64,000 nucleotides of DNA from Paulownia fortunei (Eukaryota > Streptophyta > Magnoliopsida > Lamiales > Paulowniaceae), in assembly GCA_019321725.1 (NCBI GenBank), contig CM033121.1:2976001-3040000 (forward strand). Direction: 5' to 3'. Below the pieces are notes generated by a model. That model made no database searches. It had not been told where the DNA came from and was given only the letters and a program-made list of their open reading frames with translations. The translations under genes were made by a program, and so were the position numbers. This document shows positions 23,901 through 36,574 of the stretch, piece by piece; the stretch's first letter is position 1; each line of letters starts with the position of its first letter.

Positions 23901-26801
23901 TTTGTTATGCAAACAATTAACATTAATGAAATAGGGTTCATGATTGCTGTATGGAAACTGAGATCGCTTTGAAACCTTAAATAAATTGAATGTATTTTAC
24001 CACTTGCAGCCTTAGGAGATATAACTTCTGACCAGAGATGCTACTGTTATTAACCTTTTCATTGATTGGAGTTAGTTGCACATTTGTTCAGTTTTAAATC
24101 CACCTTGCAGATTCTGCCTCTCTTTGATAAGCACAAGGTGATACACTTCAACAGAACAGATTCACGGCTGGCTAACAATGGGATCTCTCTGGAGCTTCAG
24201 AGGCTTAGATGCCGTGTCAATTTTCAGGCACTAAAGTTTACACCTGAGATTGAGGCACTGGGAAACAAGTTGATTCACATTATTCAACAGAAGGGACCCT
24301 ATTTAACACTGCATTTAAGATATGAGATGGACATGTTGGCTTTCTCGGGCTGCACTCATGGCTGCACTGAAGAGGAAGCTGAGGAGCTCAGACAACTGAG
24401 GTAATTGCTTGAAGAAATTCAGTATTAAATGGATGTATTCATGAGAGAATAATAGGTTGGTTTCTTTGTTGTCCATTCCATGATATAAGACAATCCACTT
24501 ATTAAAGTGTGATCGATATGCACTTGACTTATTTGGTTGAGAAAGGGAACAAGTACATAGATCTATTTAAGAAATTTCCCCTCAGTCCTTTTAATAAAAT
24601 CATATATTACTATCAAAATATGGACGTGAAACTTCAAAAGTTATCTTTCTCCTAAATGGCCCATATATACTCATTTGTATTTGCAATCTTACACAGTATA
24701 TTTTTCCTTTTCTATTTTTAACACGAACATCCGGAAAATGTAATGCTATATACATTATTTTCATATTCATACCAGTTCTAACTAGGATGTGTTTCTCAGT
24801 CTACTGAGGCTCTTTTGATAACTTGAGGGTAATTTTCTACTTATCTTGAACATGGAAAGATATAGAAAATGAACATATGGGTACTAATTGGCAGGACTAT
24901 TGTATGATGGTAAACAGTTGTCTGAGTTAAGTTTTCAAAAGCATACTAGTTTGTGAAGTAATTCATAACTACTTGCATGATTAAGACTCCTAGGTTGCTA
25001 TTTCCATCCTGAAATGGGCTTCCTGCAATATTCTTGTAGTTCTCGATTTTGAAATGTTGACAAGTGTTTATGATTTATCTGAAGCACCCTTCTGGAAGCT
25101 TTGTCTAATGATCAGTACTATCACTAAATAATGTCGTTAGGCAATTCAAGAACTGTCTTGTGCAGAGTCCACCCAGGACACTTCTTGCAAACAAGAATAG
25201 AGATGGAATGCCGATAGTTTTGGGATGATGACATTGCTTGTGATGCATAAAACTATAATAAAAATTAATGTGAAAAGTTAATAAGAATCTTTTCATAATT
25301 TTTTCGGTGTTTTAGGAGTGTGATTTTGTTACTGATCCTTAACAATTTTTTTTTCACTGCTAAAAGTTGGCAGCTTAAATTCTCCAATCTCATTCCCCCT
25401 CTTTCATTTAGCAGGCTCATGCCTTGCCTTCTTTCATTCCTTCACTTCAATTTTTGGTTCAGGTATGCATTTCCTTGGTGGAGGGAGAAAGAGATAGTAT
25501 CTGAAGAGAAGAGATCTCATGGCTTATGTCCTCTTACCCCAGAAGAGACAGCTTTGATTTTGCAAGCATTGGGTTTTGACAAGGAGACACAGATCTATAT
25601 TGCATCTGGGGAGATCTATGGCAGTGAAAGGAGACTTGCAGCACTAAGAGCTGCCTTTCCAAGGATTGTGAGTCAGTGTCTACTGTGTCTTTATGCCTGT
25701 CTATAAGTATCTATTTAAATGTGTGTGTCTGTGCTTAAATTGTTTGGAGGCAATCATTTTGTGGGAATTGCTTATGCTTCTTATCCTTTGGGTTTCTGGT
25801 GCCTGTAGAGGCAACAGTGTGCATTATAAGATTTTTAGTGTATAATAGAATATCTAACTATCTGAAAATTATTTTGAGTGTTTCTCGAAATGAGAGAACT
25901 ACAATCTTAAAGATAATTGTCTTTTTTTTGTTAAAGATTTAAGATCCTGATCCAACATATTCTGCTAATGCTTCTGGTTGGGGATTGTCACATGTCTTGT
26001 GGAACAATGAATATCTACAGCATTGAAGATTTACAAGAATTACAATAAATGTATGTGCAGATGGGACATAAGTCTTCTTCTTTCAGCATCTTTGTTTTTG
26101 GGATACTAAGGCTAGTGGACAGGACATTTAAATAACAATTGAAGACAAGTTCATGAAACTGACTTTGCATTGGGAATTTTGACAATGTAGATCTCTTGAT
26201 TGTAGTTTTTGTCTTGTTGCTACTTCGTTATTATTAAGTTGCTGTTTCTCTAAAATTTTACCATCACTGTGAGTTCAGGTGAAAAAGGAAATGCTGCTAG
26301 ATCCGGAAGATTTGCGGCAGTTCCAGAATCATTCATCTCAAATGGCAGCACTGGATTTTTTGGTTTCTGTTGCCAGTGATATCTTTATTCCCACTTATGA
26401 TGGGAACATGGCAAGGGTTGTGGAAGGTCATCGTAGGTACCAGGATGAATTTTTTAAGTAGAGGGTACTTTATCTAGGTTAATCTACCAGACAATATCTT
26501 AAGATATTTCTGATCTGTTCTTTGCAGGTATCTTGGGTTCAAAAAAACCTTCCAACTGGATCGTAGAAGGCTTATAGAATTGTTGGATTTACATCAGAAT
26601 GGAACTCTCTCATGGGATGACTTTTCAGTTGCTGTGCGGCTGACTCATGAGAGAAGAATGGGACAGCCAACACGCCGTAGGGTTATTGCAAACAAGCCCA
26701 AAGAAGAAGAATATTTCTATGCAAATCCTCAAGAATGCCTGTGTGAAGGCATGGGTTGTGCTGACTTATTGGGCCCTGGAAATTCAACTATAATACAGTG
26801 A
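20842..26801 (+). CDS. GT106/O-fucosyltransferase-family protein (RG-I rhamnosyltransferase-like)
   Basis: Eight exons: 20842-21097, 22029-22096, 22174-22262, 22333-22495, 24111-24400, 25463-25667, 26279-26436, 26528-26801, giving 500 aa in consistent phase. It is a type II Golgi membrane protein with a cytosolic N-terminus and a membrane span at about residues 29-50 ([20 protein letters not shown]). The lumenal domain has the family motifs [36 protein letters not shown], the SGEIYG block and [13 protein letters not shown]. The closest family I recognise is rhamnogalacturonan I 4-alpha-L-rhamnosyltransferase RRT1, which extends the pectin backbone using UDP-rhamnose; the family was formerly annotated as GDP-fucose O-fucosyltransferase. 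The exact donor and acceptor of this member cannot be read from sequence. It corresponds in position to At1g14020. Intron 4 (22496-24110) holds an internal duplication. Confidence 0.93.
23242..23500 (+). repeat. Diverged two-copy direct repeat in GT106 intron 4
   Basis: Copies at about 23242-23352 and 23368-23500 share the same order of blocks: agt-aagtccagctg, then tgttatttatt, then agaattt-aggcaag-atcattt. Spacing between the blocks differs by small indels. Confidence 0.65.
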
Positions 26802-28476
26802 GACGTGCCCCCAAACCAGGATTTGCTCAGATGTTTGTACGAAGGCCTGAGGGTATGGATAGAGCGGTGGAGTGAAAGAAACAATGCCACTTCAATTAGC
26901 AAAGGCTTGGATTTGGCAGAATGCTGCACAGCTCTGTTAAAATAGCCCGATGTCAGACTTAAGTTGTTTGCCTAGGTATGTGAAATGTGATCTTCACACG
27001 TTATTAGTTCTGGAAGGAATAGCTGGAAATGTAAAGAAATTACATGAAAATGAGATGTTAAAGCTCGAGCATTAAAATTCCTTCATTCATTTTGTTCATA
27101 TGCCTTTGTTTTCTTCTGCTGTTGCAGCAGTCCGCTGTACTTTGCATGATACCACAGCTATTTATACGCAAGTTGCCCCATTATTTGTATCGTGGGAAGT
27201 AATGTGCAGAACAAAATTATTCATCGGAAAATGTATGTTCATTAATATCCGTTATTTTAGCTCACTGCGGTCAGTTTCTTACATTGCAACACATCTTATT
27301 TGCTTGGAAGCAGATGCATCAGGTGGTTGAACTATCATAGCCTGGATCAGATAGGAGTAAAGCATATACATCCTGCTGTGATGTAAGAGGGGAGTGAAGG
27401 CAATCTATTGAGGCTGTTTGAAAATTTTAATCATATGCTGACCTTTGAATTCATTTATTTTCTATCATGTTTCCTTACCAATACCAGTATCTCCAGATGA
27501 AGCATGTCACAGTGACACGACTTAACAACCACTTACCATGCGAGCTTATTATTGTGGTAAAAGATTACTTTATACAGGCCATGTTTGTTTACTGCCTATT
27601 TCTGCAATGCATGAGGGCCGAACGCATGTTCTGGTGTTGAGAAATTATTTGTTTTGGATTAGTCTTGGTTTTTTCAATAATATGGTAATAACTGGAAGAA
27701 TAACCTCAAATTGCCAGATGTTGAAGAACAGACTCTGAGGTTTTAGACACATGATTTGCTGTCTCAGAATTCTTGCTTTTCTCTTATCCTCTGAAGAAAG
27801 GGGATTAGGATGTAATGAATGAATCAGCAGAGAGGTAAAGGAAGTCAGGGCAAAGATTTGAATCCTTAGAGTTGGCCCAATAAGTTTGACAGCTCCATTT
27901 TTGCAGTATCCAATTGACTCGTTATCAATTCATATCCTTAATCTAAAGTTTTGACAGCATGTGTTTGGCCAAAAACACTGAAGCAGTCAATACACTGTCA
28001 TGACAATATTCTGGCATGATCAAAATCCAGAATTAAGCAGTAAAACATCATGAATATCACAGAGAGCAAAGACAACTCTAAATAAGTAGAACAGTGAGAA
28101 GGAAAATATCTTGAGCCTGCATTGCAGTGTACATTCTTCAAGTACATGTGTTACCTGTATTACTGAGTGGATGCATTACTGTATGAAGCAAAATTAATCT
28201 TAAAATTCCAACTACAACTACAATTGCCACACAAGAAGGAAGCTTAATGGACCAAAACTTGTTGTCCAGATGCAGAAGTCAGAAGTGTCTAAGCTAACAG
28301 AATTTTGGCAGTCTGGAATGTGCAAACCCTCATCTCTTCAAATGTTCCTGGAGGCTATCTGGCAATGTCATCTTCTGCATCGCTTGAAAAATCCTTAAGA
28401 AAATGGTAGAGTAATATATGGCATGCCCTTTCAAGGACCATCAGATTCACAAGGAAGTTTAGCACTTGGCACTGTT
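26802..28476. other. Convergent 3' region between the GT106 and LSMT genes
   Basis: The left part is probably the 3' UTR of the GT106 gene and the right part that of the methyltransferase gene. ORFs here are short and resemble no family. No repeat or RNA gene is recognised. Confidence 0.6.
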
Positions 28477-31400
28477 CTATTTAGGCTCCCAGAAGATGAT
28501 TTCACCTTGCTCTCCAACCAGACCAAGATCTTTCAGCCTTCTTTCTTGGTAATATTCTAGAAAATCTAACTCTGACTCCCTCTCTTTGAAGATATCATCA
28601 ATTTGCTGCAATACGTTTTTCTCTCCAGTTCTTATCCCAACTGCCATTTCAAGCCTTGGACTGAGATTTCCTTCCTCCTTGAGCTTTTCATCCTACAAGT
28701 TTATTTTCTTATGTAGTATTAGTAGAATCACTATTTGGGGGGGGGGGGGGAGGAGCCCTAGATGGTACAAAACCTACAGTTTCATGTTCAGAAAAAGGAA
28801 AGCAATCCAAAATGTTTCTCTGCACTACATGAATGCCAACACAAACTATAAAACAAAAAAAGCTGAGAAAAAAAGGGATCCAAAGGCAGTAGCAGGAAAA
28901 TATTTAGTCAAAAGACACTCATTTAGAAGATAACTAGTAAGTGATAATTCTGATAGCGAGCATCTAATCAAGTTTGCTGGTGCCAATCTCACAAGCAACA
29001 TATATATTCTTTACCTAAGCTTAACCAATCCCAATATCAATTCCATGTAAAAGGACAAGAAAAAGCCAAGTCCTACTATTTTGGTCTTCTCTTCTGTCCA
29101 GGTTAAAACACACTGATGAAAAACTGAATCAATAATTCATTCTAGAACAACATAAACCAAGGATTAGTTACCTCTTCAATGGTGGTATGATAGCTAGATA
29201 GTGCAGATTTGCATGCATTACGAACAACTTGACATATGAGTTCCTCATTGGCACGGCTGACAGGCAATTCAAGGAAGCTCCACACGGAGTTTCTGAAAAT
29301 TGACTCCAGGAGAAAAGCATCATTTCCTCCAAGTGCTACCAGTCGCAGATATGGAAGCATAGCCGTTGGAAGAGGTTGGCCATACTTGATGTCAAAGTAA
29401 GCAGTTTCTCCTAAACCATTTAACTCAGCTATATCCAACTTGTCACCAAAAAATTCATCAGATTCTGATATTTCCAGTGTCAAAGTGAATGCATCACGAT
29501 CTGAACTTGATTCAATGAACCCATAGTCCAGAGCCATATCAGCATTACTTTTATTCAAATCATATTGGATGAAAACCTGCCAAAACAGATCATGTTTCTG
29601 CCTCAATAGCCGCAAATCCAAGTACAGAACTTTGAAATTTTCAATTTAAGTCTTCATGCTATCTAGTTGGACCCATAGTTTGCAACTAGATTTTCCTGCC
29701 ACAGGATTGACAGAAGATTGGTTCAAGCGCAAAAGCCAGAGAAATGACATGACACCCAATTTTGAGTTGTATTGCTTCAGAATTGAATATTTATGTAAGC
29801 TTTTCTTTTGGCTATTTGAATAGATCATGTCAATGCAAATGACTAGGCTACTGTGATATGTCAAATTTCTGCATCACAGCAGCAGCTCTTCCATGTTTAT
29901 AAGTAAGCTAAATTTATTTGTAGTTGATAGCATTTAAATCAGAATGGAAGAAACTCCAGATATAGTAACGAAGTTCACCTGCTCACCAGCCTTGAGAGAT
30001 AATGGGCTCCTTAATTGAAATAGATAATCCCAGGAGAAAAGACCTGCTGGTCCTCTAACCTCATGAGCATGATCTTCAGTGGTAACTTTGGCACTGTGGT
30101 TGATCTGGGGCATACAAAGATCCAAGAAAGTGAATTGACCAAGGATTCATAGATCAAGTTAGGGAAATTAAATTTTTCATGATTTTACCAAAATAATGTA
30201 AAATTTCCTGGACCGCTCCTGTCATGGCTAGTCCAATATATATTTCTCACTTCCATGCTATAACTAAAATTAGAAGTCTCTTTGAGCATTCATTTTCAAG
30301 CTAGGTCAGCAATACAAAAGCATTTGTTTTCAACCAATGCCTCAATGCAAAATCTCAGTGACGGAATTTCTGCATGTGACGTCAGCTATCATGGTATCAA
30401 ATACACAAGCCTGATACTAAAATAGCAGAAAAGGCAGCTGAGGTTTGAGTCGAAATTCAGTTATGCTGATATCATAAATGTTACCCTATTAATTTTCCCT
30501 AAATAGAAAACTAAGATGTTTAGCCTTTTGAGTTTCTCACTGAACCTTTTGGAGTTAAAGATACTGAATGTAAATCCAAGGACTTAAGATTTTACCAAGT
30601 CCGCAAAGGGGATAACAACAAGATTTTGATTAAGTAGACGTGAAAATGCCCTTGATCTGAGTATTCCAAATGCCCAAAAGAAATCATCCAATGTTAAAGG
30701 AAAAGGGAAAAGCTGCTTGTTTGGAAGTATGACTTCCTCTTCTACTTTAAGAAACTCATTCTGGACATACTCTTTCACACCCAATGTAGTGCTCAACAGT
30801 TGGGTTCCTGCAAAACTTCAGAACAATTAAAAATTCCAATTATCCGTGTCAATTAACAAAGTTTCCAAATGAACAACAACTCATCTTATTCTTGAAGCCC
30901 CACACGACATTTATAACTCAAAAATCCAGTTCAACTAAGAAAATTCATAGACTCCAGAATATATCAACAAATGTCCAAACATATGACTAACATGAACACA
31001 CACTACTCCAACCACTTGGGACAATTACCTTGTGACTGGAAGACTCTAAACACAAACGACGCAACACAAAGATGAGAAAATTCATGCCGTAAAAACAGAA
31101 CAGTTCTAAATTAAGAAGACAATTAAATTACCACAAAGCTTTTAAGTTTTTATCATCCAAACAGCCGCTTAATCAAGATAAGATACTGACCCTGAATCTC
31201 AAGAAGCTCCTCTTCTGACCTGCACTGGAGTAGAACCACAAAACAATACTTATCAAAACAAAACAAAAACAGTAAGATAAATAAAGATGAACAAACACTA
31301 ATAAAAGGGGGAAAAAATCAATTCCAACAAACAACAGTAAATTTGAGCTAGACCCACCAATATATAGTAGAATTAGTGCCCTCTGGAAGAACATCAACAT

Positions 31401-31854
31401 AATATTTCCACTTAGACTCCTCCCCCTTAAACTTTTCTCTCAGCAAAAACAAAGCAACAGAAATCCAGGGCTTCAATCCAGAGCAAATGCTGCCAATCTC
31501 TGAGGACGCAACAGCATCTGGATTAATCCAAAACTTCTTCGGCACCTCCAAAACGACCTCGTTTCTAGCAATGTTCCTCGTTGCAACCAGTCCTAGTCCC
31601 TCAGGCACAACCCCTGGCTTCACTGGAGTCTTGGCTGAGACCACTCCTTCATCTTTCAGCCATTGCCAGAATCTCTGAACTGTTTGTGGGATGTTTGGCT
31701 CAGTTTCTATTGAGAGAACTGAGTTTAAAGAGAATGATCTTTTCTTGAAGTGATGAAAAGTTGGTTTTGTTTTCAAGAAAGAGAAGTGGTTTTTTGTCGG
31801 GGTTTTGAGGATAGAAGAGGGAGTTGAAGGGTAGATTGTAGACAGAGATGCCAT
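28477..31854 (-). CDS. LSMT-L: Chloroplast Rubisco/aldolase lysine N-methyltransferase (SET domain)
   Basis: It methylates lysines of chloroplast proteins: fructose-bisphosphate aldolase in Arabidopsis, and the Rubisco large subunit in pea-type enzymes. Six exons on the minus strand: 31358-31854, 31191-31219 (a 29-bp microexon), 30596-30807, 29979-30104, 29172-29576, 28477-28692. All phases fit and give 494 aa, close to the family length of about 490. Visible parts: a Ser/Thr/Lys-rich chloroplast transit peptide (about residues 1-45); the SET start (GLVATRNIARNEVVLEVPKK); the pseudoknot motif INHSA; LDYGFIE, with the catalytic-region tyrosine; and a C-terminal helical substrate-binding region ending QGEIIFWEPK. 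Whether it acts on Rubisco depends on species-specific residues I cannot judge. Its position matches At1g14030. Confidence 0.95.
28737..28750. repeat. G14 homopolymer in the last LSMT intron
   Basis: A run of fourteen G on the plus strand within the intron 28693-29171. Such long G runs are also common assembly weak points. Confidence 0.85.
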
Positions 31855-33725
31855 CTTCTGTTTTTCTCTTCTTTGCTCTCTTACTCTTGTGTGTATAGTA
31901 TAGTAATCAGTGTGGGTGGGTGCGTGGGGGAATCGGGGGTCTGCGGGAGTTCTTGACAGTTACGAGATGAGGTTGTTGAAGATGCTGGAGTTATGGATAA
32001 ACCTTTCTTTTCCTTTTTTTTTTTATTTGTTTTCTTTAGTTTTCATACTCACTTAACTACTTATATATAATGGATTTTGTTTAAAAGTATTACTATTTCA
32101 AATTATTTTTGATATTATCATTATCGATCTTTGAAATACTATATAATTTTTTAAAATACATTGATCAAAATCACTCAAAATATGAAATACGAAATGATGA
32201 ATTCTCATTCTGCATGTTGCAAAACTTTATGGTCATTTGAATGCATTCTAATCAACTAAAAAAAATGCTTGTAAGATTTCTATTTTTGAAAACTTATTTA
32301 ATTTTCAAACCTTATTACAATAAACGATATGATCCTGTTTCTCAATCAAGCCTTCAAGAATATATTGATTTATGATAAACTATGACTGGACAAGTTTCTC
32401 TTGTCCATACTAACTCATACAGTATAATGAAGAATGAATAATACATCATGTTCATGAGAAACAGAAAAAAAAAAAGGAATACACCATGTCCAAACAATAA
32501 AGATTGAAGGGGAAAGTTTTAAAATTTAATAATTATATATATATATAATTTATACTAATTTAAAAAAGAGTGATTCTAAACTTATTGGTGCCCTAAATAC
32601 ATGGGAAACAGATAATACAAGAAAAAGAAAGAGTTGGAGAGGCATTGGTAGACTCATTTTCACAGCCTAGTACATGATGAGTATCAAATTGAAAAACATT
32701 TTAAGCTTCACTATCATTGCCAATTAAAATTATGTCTTTTCAACTTTTGCTATTGAAAGACAAGTAAAAGAAAAAATAAAATTCTGCAATATCTGCAATT
32801 TACTTTTTTCCTAATAAAAATATGAGAATACTGGTAACTTGTATAAAGTATGAAAAAGAAATAACAAATTTGGACTAATAAGTTTGTGTCCATATGGCAA
32901 TACATGTGAATTTATGAGTATATGGGAAAATATTTTTGAGAGATAATAGTATGGAAATTATTATTTTTAAAAGTAATATTTTGGGAAAAAAAAACTCTAC
33001 ATATAATTGTATGTAATTTGCCTATAACTTTAATTTTTTATTTAAATATATATTGTTAATTATCATCTTAATACTCAAAATAAATTACCAATTTTAAAGT
33101 ATTTAAAAAATAACATTGTTTCGACTCTTGCTAATCTTGGTGGATTATTATTAATTTAATGATTGTGAACATAATATATCTTTACATAACAATTAGCTAT
33201 ATCAAAGTTATATGAGATTTTTTTTATAATTGATAAATATTATAGTAGTAATACTTATAAAGAATTATTGGATGGTGGATTTTAAACAAGACTTCTATCT
33301 TAAAACAAAAAAGTTTTACAAGAAAACTTCGTACATTTTATTAATGAACATATTATAATTCCATATGAAAGGGGACCCTTGTATTCTTCACTAATTCTTT
33401 GTACATGTTGAGCACAATTTCCAGATTTACAACTAAATATGCTAGACTATCTCTTAAAAATGGTACGATTTTGATAAAGTGGTACCGTGATAAAACGTTT
33501 GAAGTATAATATAAATAATCAGCTGTTCGAATTTTTGGAGCTCATTTGAGGTGAGCAACTGTGCCATATCATGAGTCATTACATTAAATGTTCACTTTAA
33601 GTGTGTATAAACTATTGTTACGTTACCATTTACCCAATAGTCAAACAAGAGGGAAGACTATCTACCCCGTGTAGTCAAATGAAGCGTGGACACTTAAATT
33701 ATAAAAAAAAATAAAGTACGATATT

Positions 33726-33790
33726 GGATTGTAAGCAATACAAGTATTTTCATAATTAGGATTGTAAGCAATACAAGTATTTTCATAATT
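33726..33790 (+). repeat. 33-bp tandem duplication
   Basis: ggattgtaagcaatacaagt plus the following 13 bases occurs twice back to back (33726-33758 and 33759-33790) without mismatch. This indicates a recent duplication in otherwise decayed sequence. Confidence 0.9.
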
Positions 33791-33859
33791 TTTGTTAGTA
33801 CATTTTAGCAATAACATTTCAGAAGATAAATATTTTTAAAAAATCAGTATACAGAAGTA

Positions 33860-34383
33860 ATTAAATTTATGCAAGATTTTTTATAATTAATAAAAACATA
33901 AAAAATTTGAAGGATTATGAGGATGACAGAGGCTAAATAATAATTTATAAAAAATCACATATTATTACAAAAAAATATGCCTTTTTGGAGGTTACATTCT
34001 AAAGGGAACACTTTATAATTTGCTTACGAAAGAGATACTACATTTTGCTTAGTTGTACAATATTATACTGTTATTTACAAAGTTTTGTACAGTTTGAGCA
34101 GTAACAGTGGTAAAAGTTACAATCAACTATGGTAAACTTACCACATCAATGTCATTACTATTTTTATAATTTTATTTGTTAATAAATTTACATTTTTCAA
34201 ATATTAAATATTTTCGAAAGAAATTTAATATACATTAAGCATTAAAGTTATGCAAGAATTTTTGTAATTAATTAAACTATAAAATTTCTCGAGGATTATT
34301 AGGAGGGTCAATGGGAAATAATTATCATAAAAGTGAATATAATTTTAAAAATTCTCTGCCATTTTTCGAAGACTACAGTGTGA
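33860..34383 (+). repeat. Diverged direct repeats of about 145 bp
   Basis: 33860-34003 and 34241-34383 share an ordered series of blocks: ttatgcaag, ttt-tAATTAAT, aggattat-agga, aaataat, and a cctttttggagg/ccatttttcgaag end. The similarity is clear by order but low by identity. Confidence 0.5.
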
Positions 34384-35116
34384 ACTGAACAAGTTACAAT
34401 TGCATACTGAAAAAATACTCGTTTCTTCTCAACTAAGTGGGGTGTTATTATCTTGGAGGCTTGGGAGTTTGTTGCTTTCTTATTATGTTGTGGTTCAAAA
34501 TAGTCTTTCAAACAGTTACTATATTACCTTGGATCAACAGGTTGAATGATATTTCTATTTGAATTGATTATATAATATGAGTTTATTCAGTGCACACGTT
34601 GGAATACTAATTATGAATTTTTCATAAAAAAATAAAATAAAATATGTAACATGTAATTGATTTAGCTAGCATTGTAGTTTCAAGTTCTTCCTATATTACT
34701 GCATGTAATATTTTTTCATTTGGGCTTGTACTGTTATTTTTGCACTGCAATAATGTTACTATGTATGTTCATAAATAAAGAAACAAATAACGACAAAAGA
34801 TGATGGGACACACCAAGTTGAGCTTAAAAAGTGCCCTAGATGTGGGCAAAATAATTTAGGGTACCCCACCCCCAACCACCCTTACAAAGAAAAAACAAGA
34901 TACCATAGTATAAGCTATTAGATATTTAAATTAAATTAAAGTTTCAAACTTTATGGATGCTTTTGAGGCCCATGCAAGGGCACACTTATTCTGACAAGGT
35001 GGCTGAATTTTACTCTTAGGCTATTCAACACATGTCAGCCTTGTCAGAGGAAGATACATTTAATATATATCATGTGGTTTATGATGCATTGCATGGGACC
35101 TTCCCTAAAGCAAGTG

Positions 35117-35119
<3 letters not shown>

Positions 35120-35149
<30 letters not shown>
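35120..35149. repeat. (TA)15 microsatellite
   Basis: Perfect TA run in the LSMT-PHO1 spacer, about 1.4 kb upstream of the PHO1 start. Confidence 0.9.
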
Positions 35150-35152
<3 letters not shown>

Positions 35153-36574
35153 AGTTTTTAAACTTAATCTCACCAACTACCCTTTTGGCGAATTGTATTT
35201 TCAAATGATTAAAGGTTATGCACACAATATTCGCTGCTTTTTTCTGTTGCCCTTTTCATGACTCAACAACACTTTTTTTTTTTTTTTGGACTTATAAAAA
35301 AAAACATAGTTTTTTTGTACTTCTACTGTGGACTGAGGTAAAAAATGTAAATATTTACATATATATATATATGTAGATCTCTGAGGTTTTATTTTTCATA
35401 TATGATGACCTAAAATTTGGTATGAATTCAAATATAAACATTCATGTGGAGACAAGTGATCACATTTTTCTATAAACTAAATTTCTGTTTTCTACGTGGG
35501 GCCGAGGAGAAAAGGGCCGCGCACGTGAATAAGAAAAGTGAGAAGGTCAATCCATTTCAAATATACAAGGATACACACAAGCGTATCCCCATTTATGATT
35601 TATTAGTTAAGGACTTTTCTAATTGCGTGTTTTTTTTCACAGTTATAAATCGCCATAGCGCATTAACTGTATTACGAAAATTATTTCATTTGAACTATGT
35701 TTTACTTTTCAAGAAACTTCTTTGATGTTACTTCTACATAATGGAATCTATCTTGTTTTGATTGCGCGTGCTGGTTGACAATGATTTTCATCAATTCTGT
35801 TGAATAAACTACATAGCTTGCTGTCGAGAATAATTAATCCTTTGAAATGGGTTGTTGGATGTGATTATGGTGAGTTGACATAGGTTAACTTAAAACTAAT
35901 TTTCAACATTAAAAAATGATAAGACTAAGAAAAAACCCATGTCTGAAATGATAAAATCTTGCTTTTTAATCCATCTTTGATGGACCTAGATTATAAATGT
36001 CATTATTAAGTTAGTTCTGAACCAACAATCTTGACCACTGATTAAGACTTTGGCAGATATCAGCAGGGTCACTGAAAAAGAACTTTTCAACAGAAGTACT
36101 ATATTTTGGATAAATCCAGGCCTGAAATAGTCATGTTGAAAAATCTTTGCGGTACGGAATAGCGGGACAGGGAAAGGACAATAATTCACAATTTTCATCA
36201 CTGTCAATGTCTGATTAAATCCAGGCTTTATGAATATCTAAGCTTTTTTTCTTGTCATTTTGTAATGGCTGGATTTCTTTTTGCTGTTATATAATATGCT
36301 TGTGAAAAACCTGGACCAAGCTCACACGCTGGTTTTCCAATTTCACTGCATCACTCCTCAGAATGTTCCCAAAGACCACCTGAAAATTGAAATTTCTTCC
36401 TTTCCATTCAACTCTGTTATTTTGTTGTGATATGTATACTGCATTGCTTTCTCCTTCATTTGCTCAGTTAATTTTCACTTCCTATCATTGGTAAAAGAAG
36501 AATATTATTGTTTGAGCACTGAATATAGCAGGATTAATAGGATTTTGCCTTGATCACAAGCCCAAAAGGAAAGA

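Larger units (their letters stand above)
31855..36574. other. AT-rich intergenic region between divergent LSMT and PHO1 genes
   Basis: About 4.7 kb between two divergent start codons, so it contains both promoters. It holds a 33-bp tandem repeat (33726-33790), a pair of diverged direct repeats (about 33860-34003 and 34241-34383), a TA microsatellite (35120-35149) and many poly-A/T runs. Candidate ORFs are short and low in complexity. I see no gene in it. Confidence 0.6.

Noticed and set aside
35444..35725. 93-residue ORF in the LSMT-PHO1 spacer as a gene
   Set aside because: No similarity to a known family, atypical composition, and no exon or promoter context.
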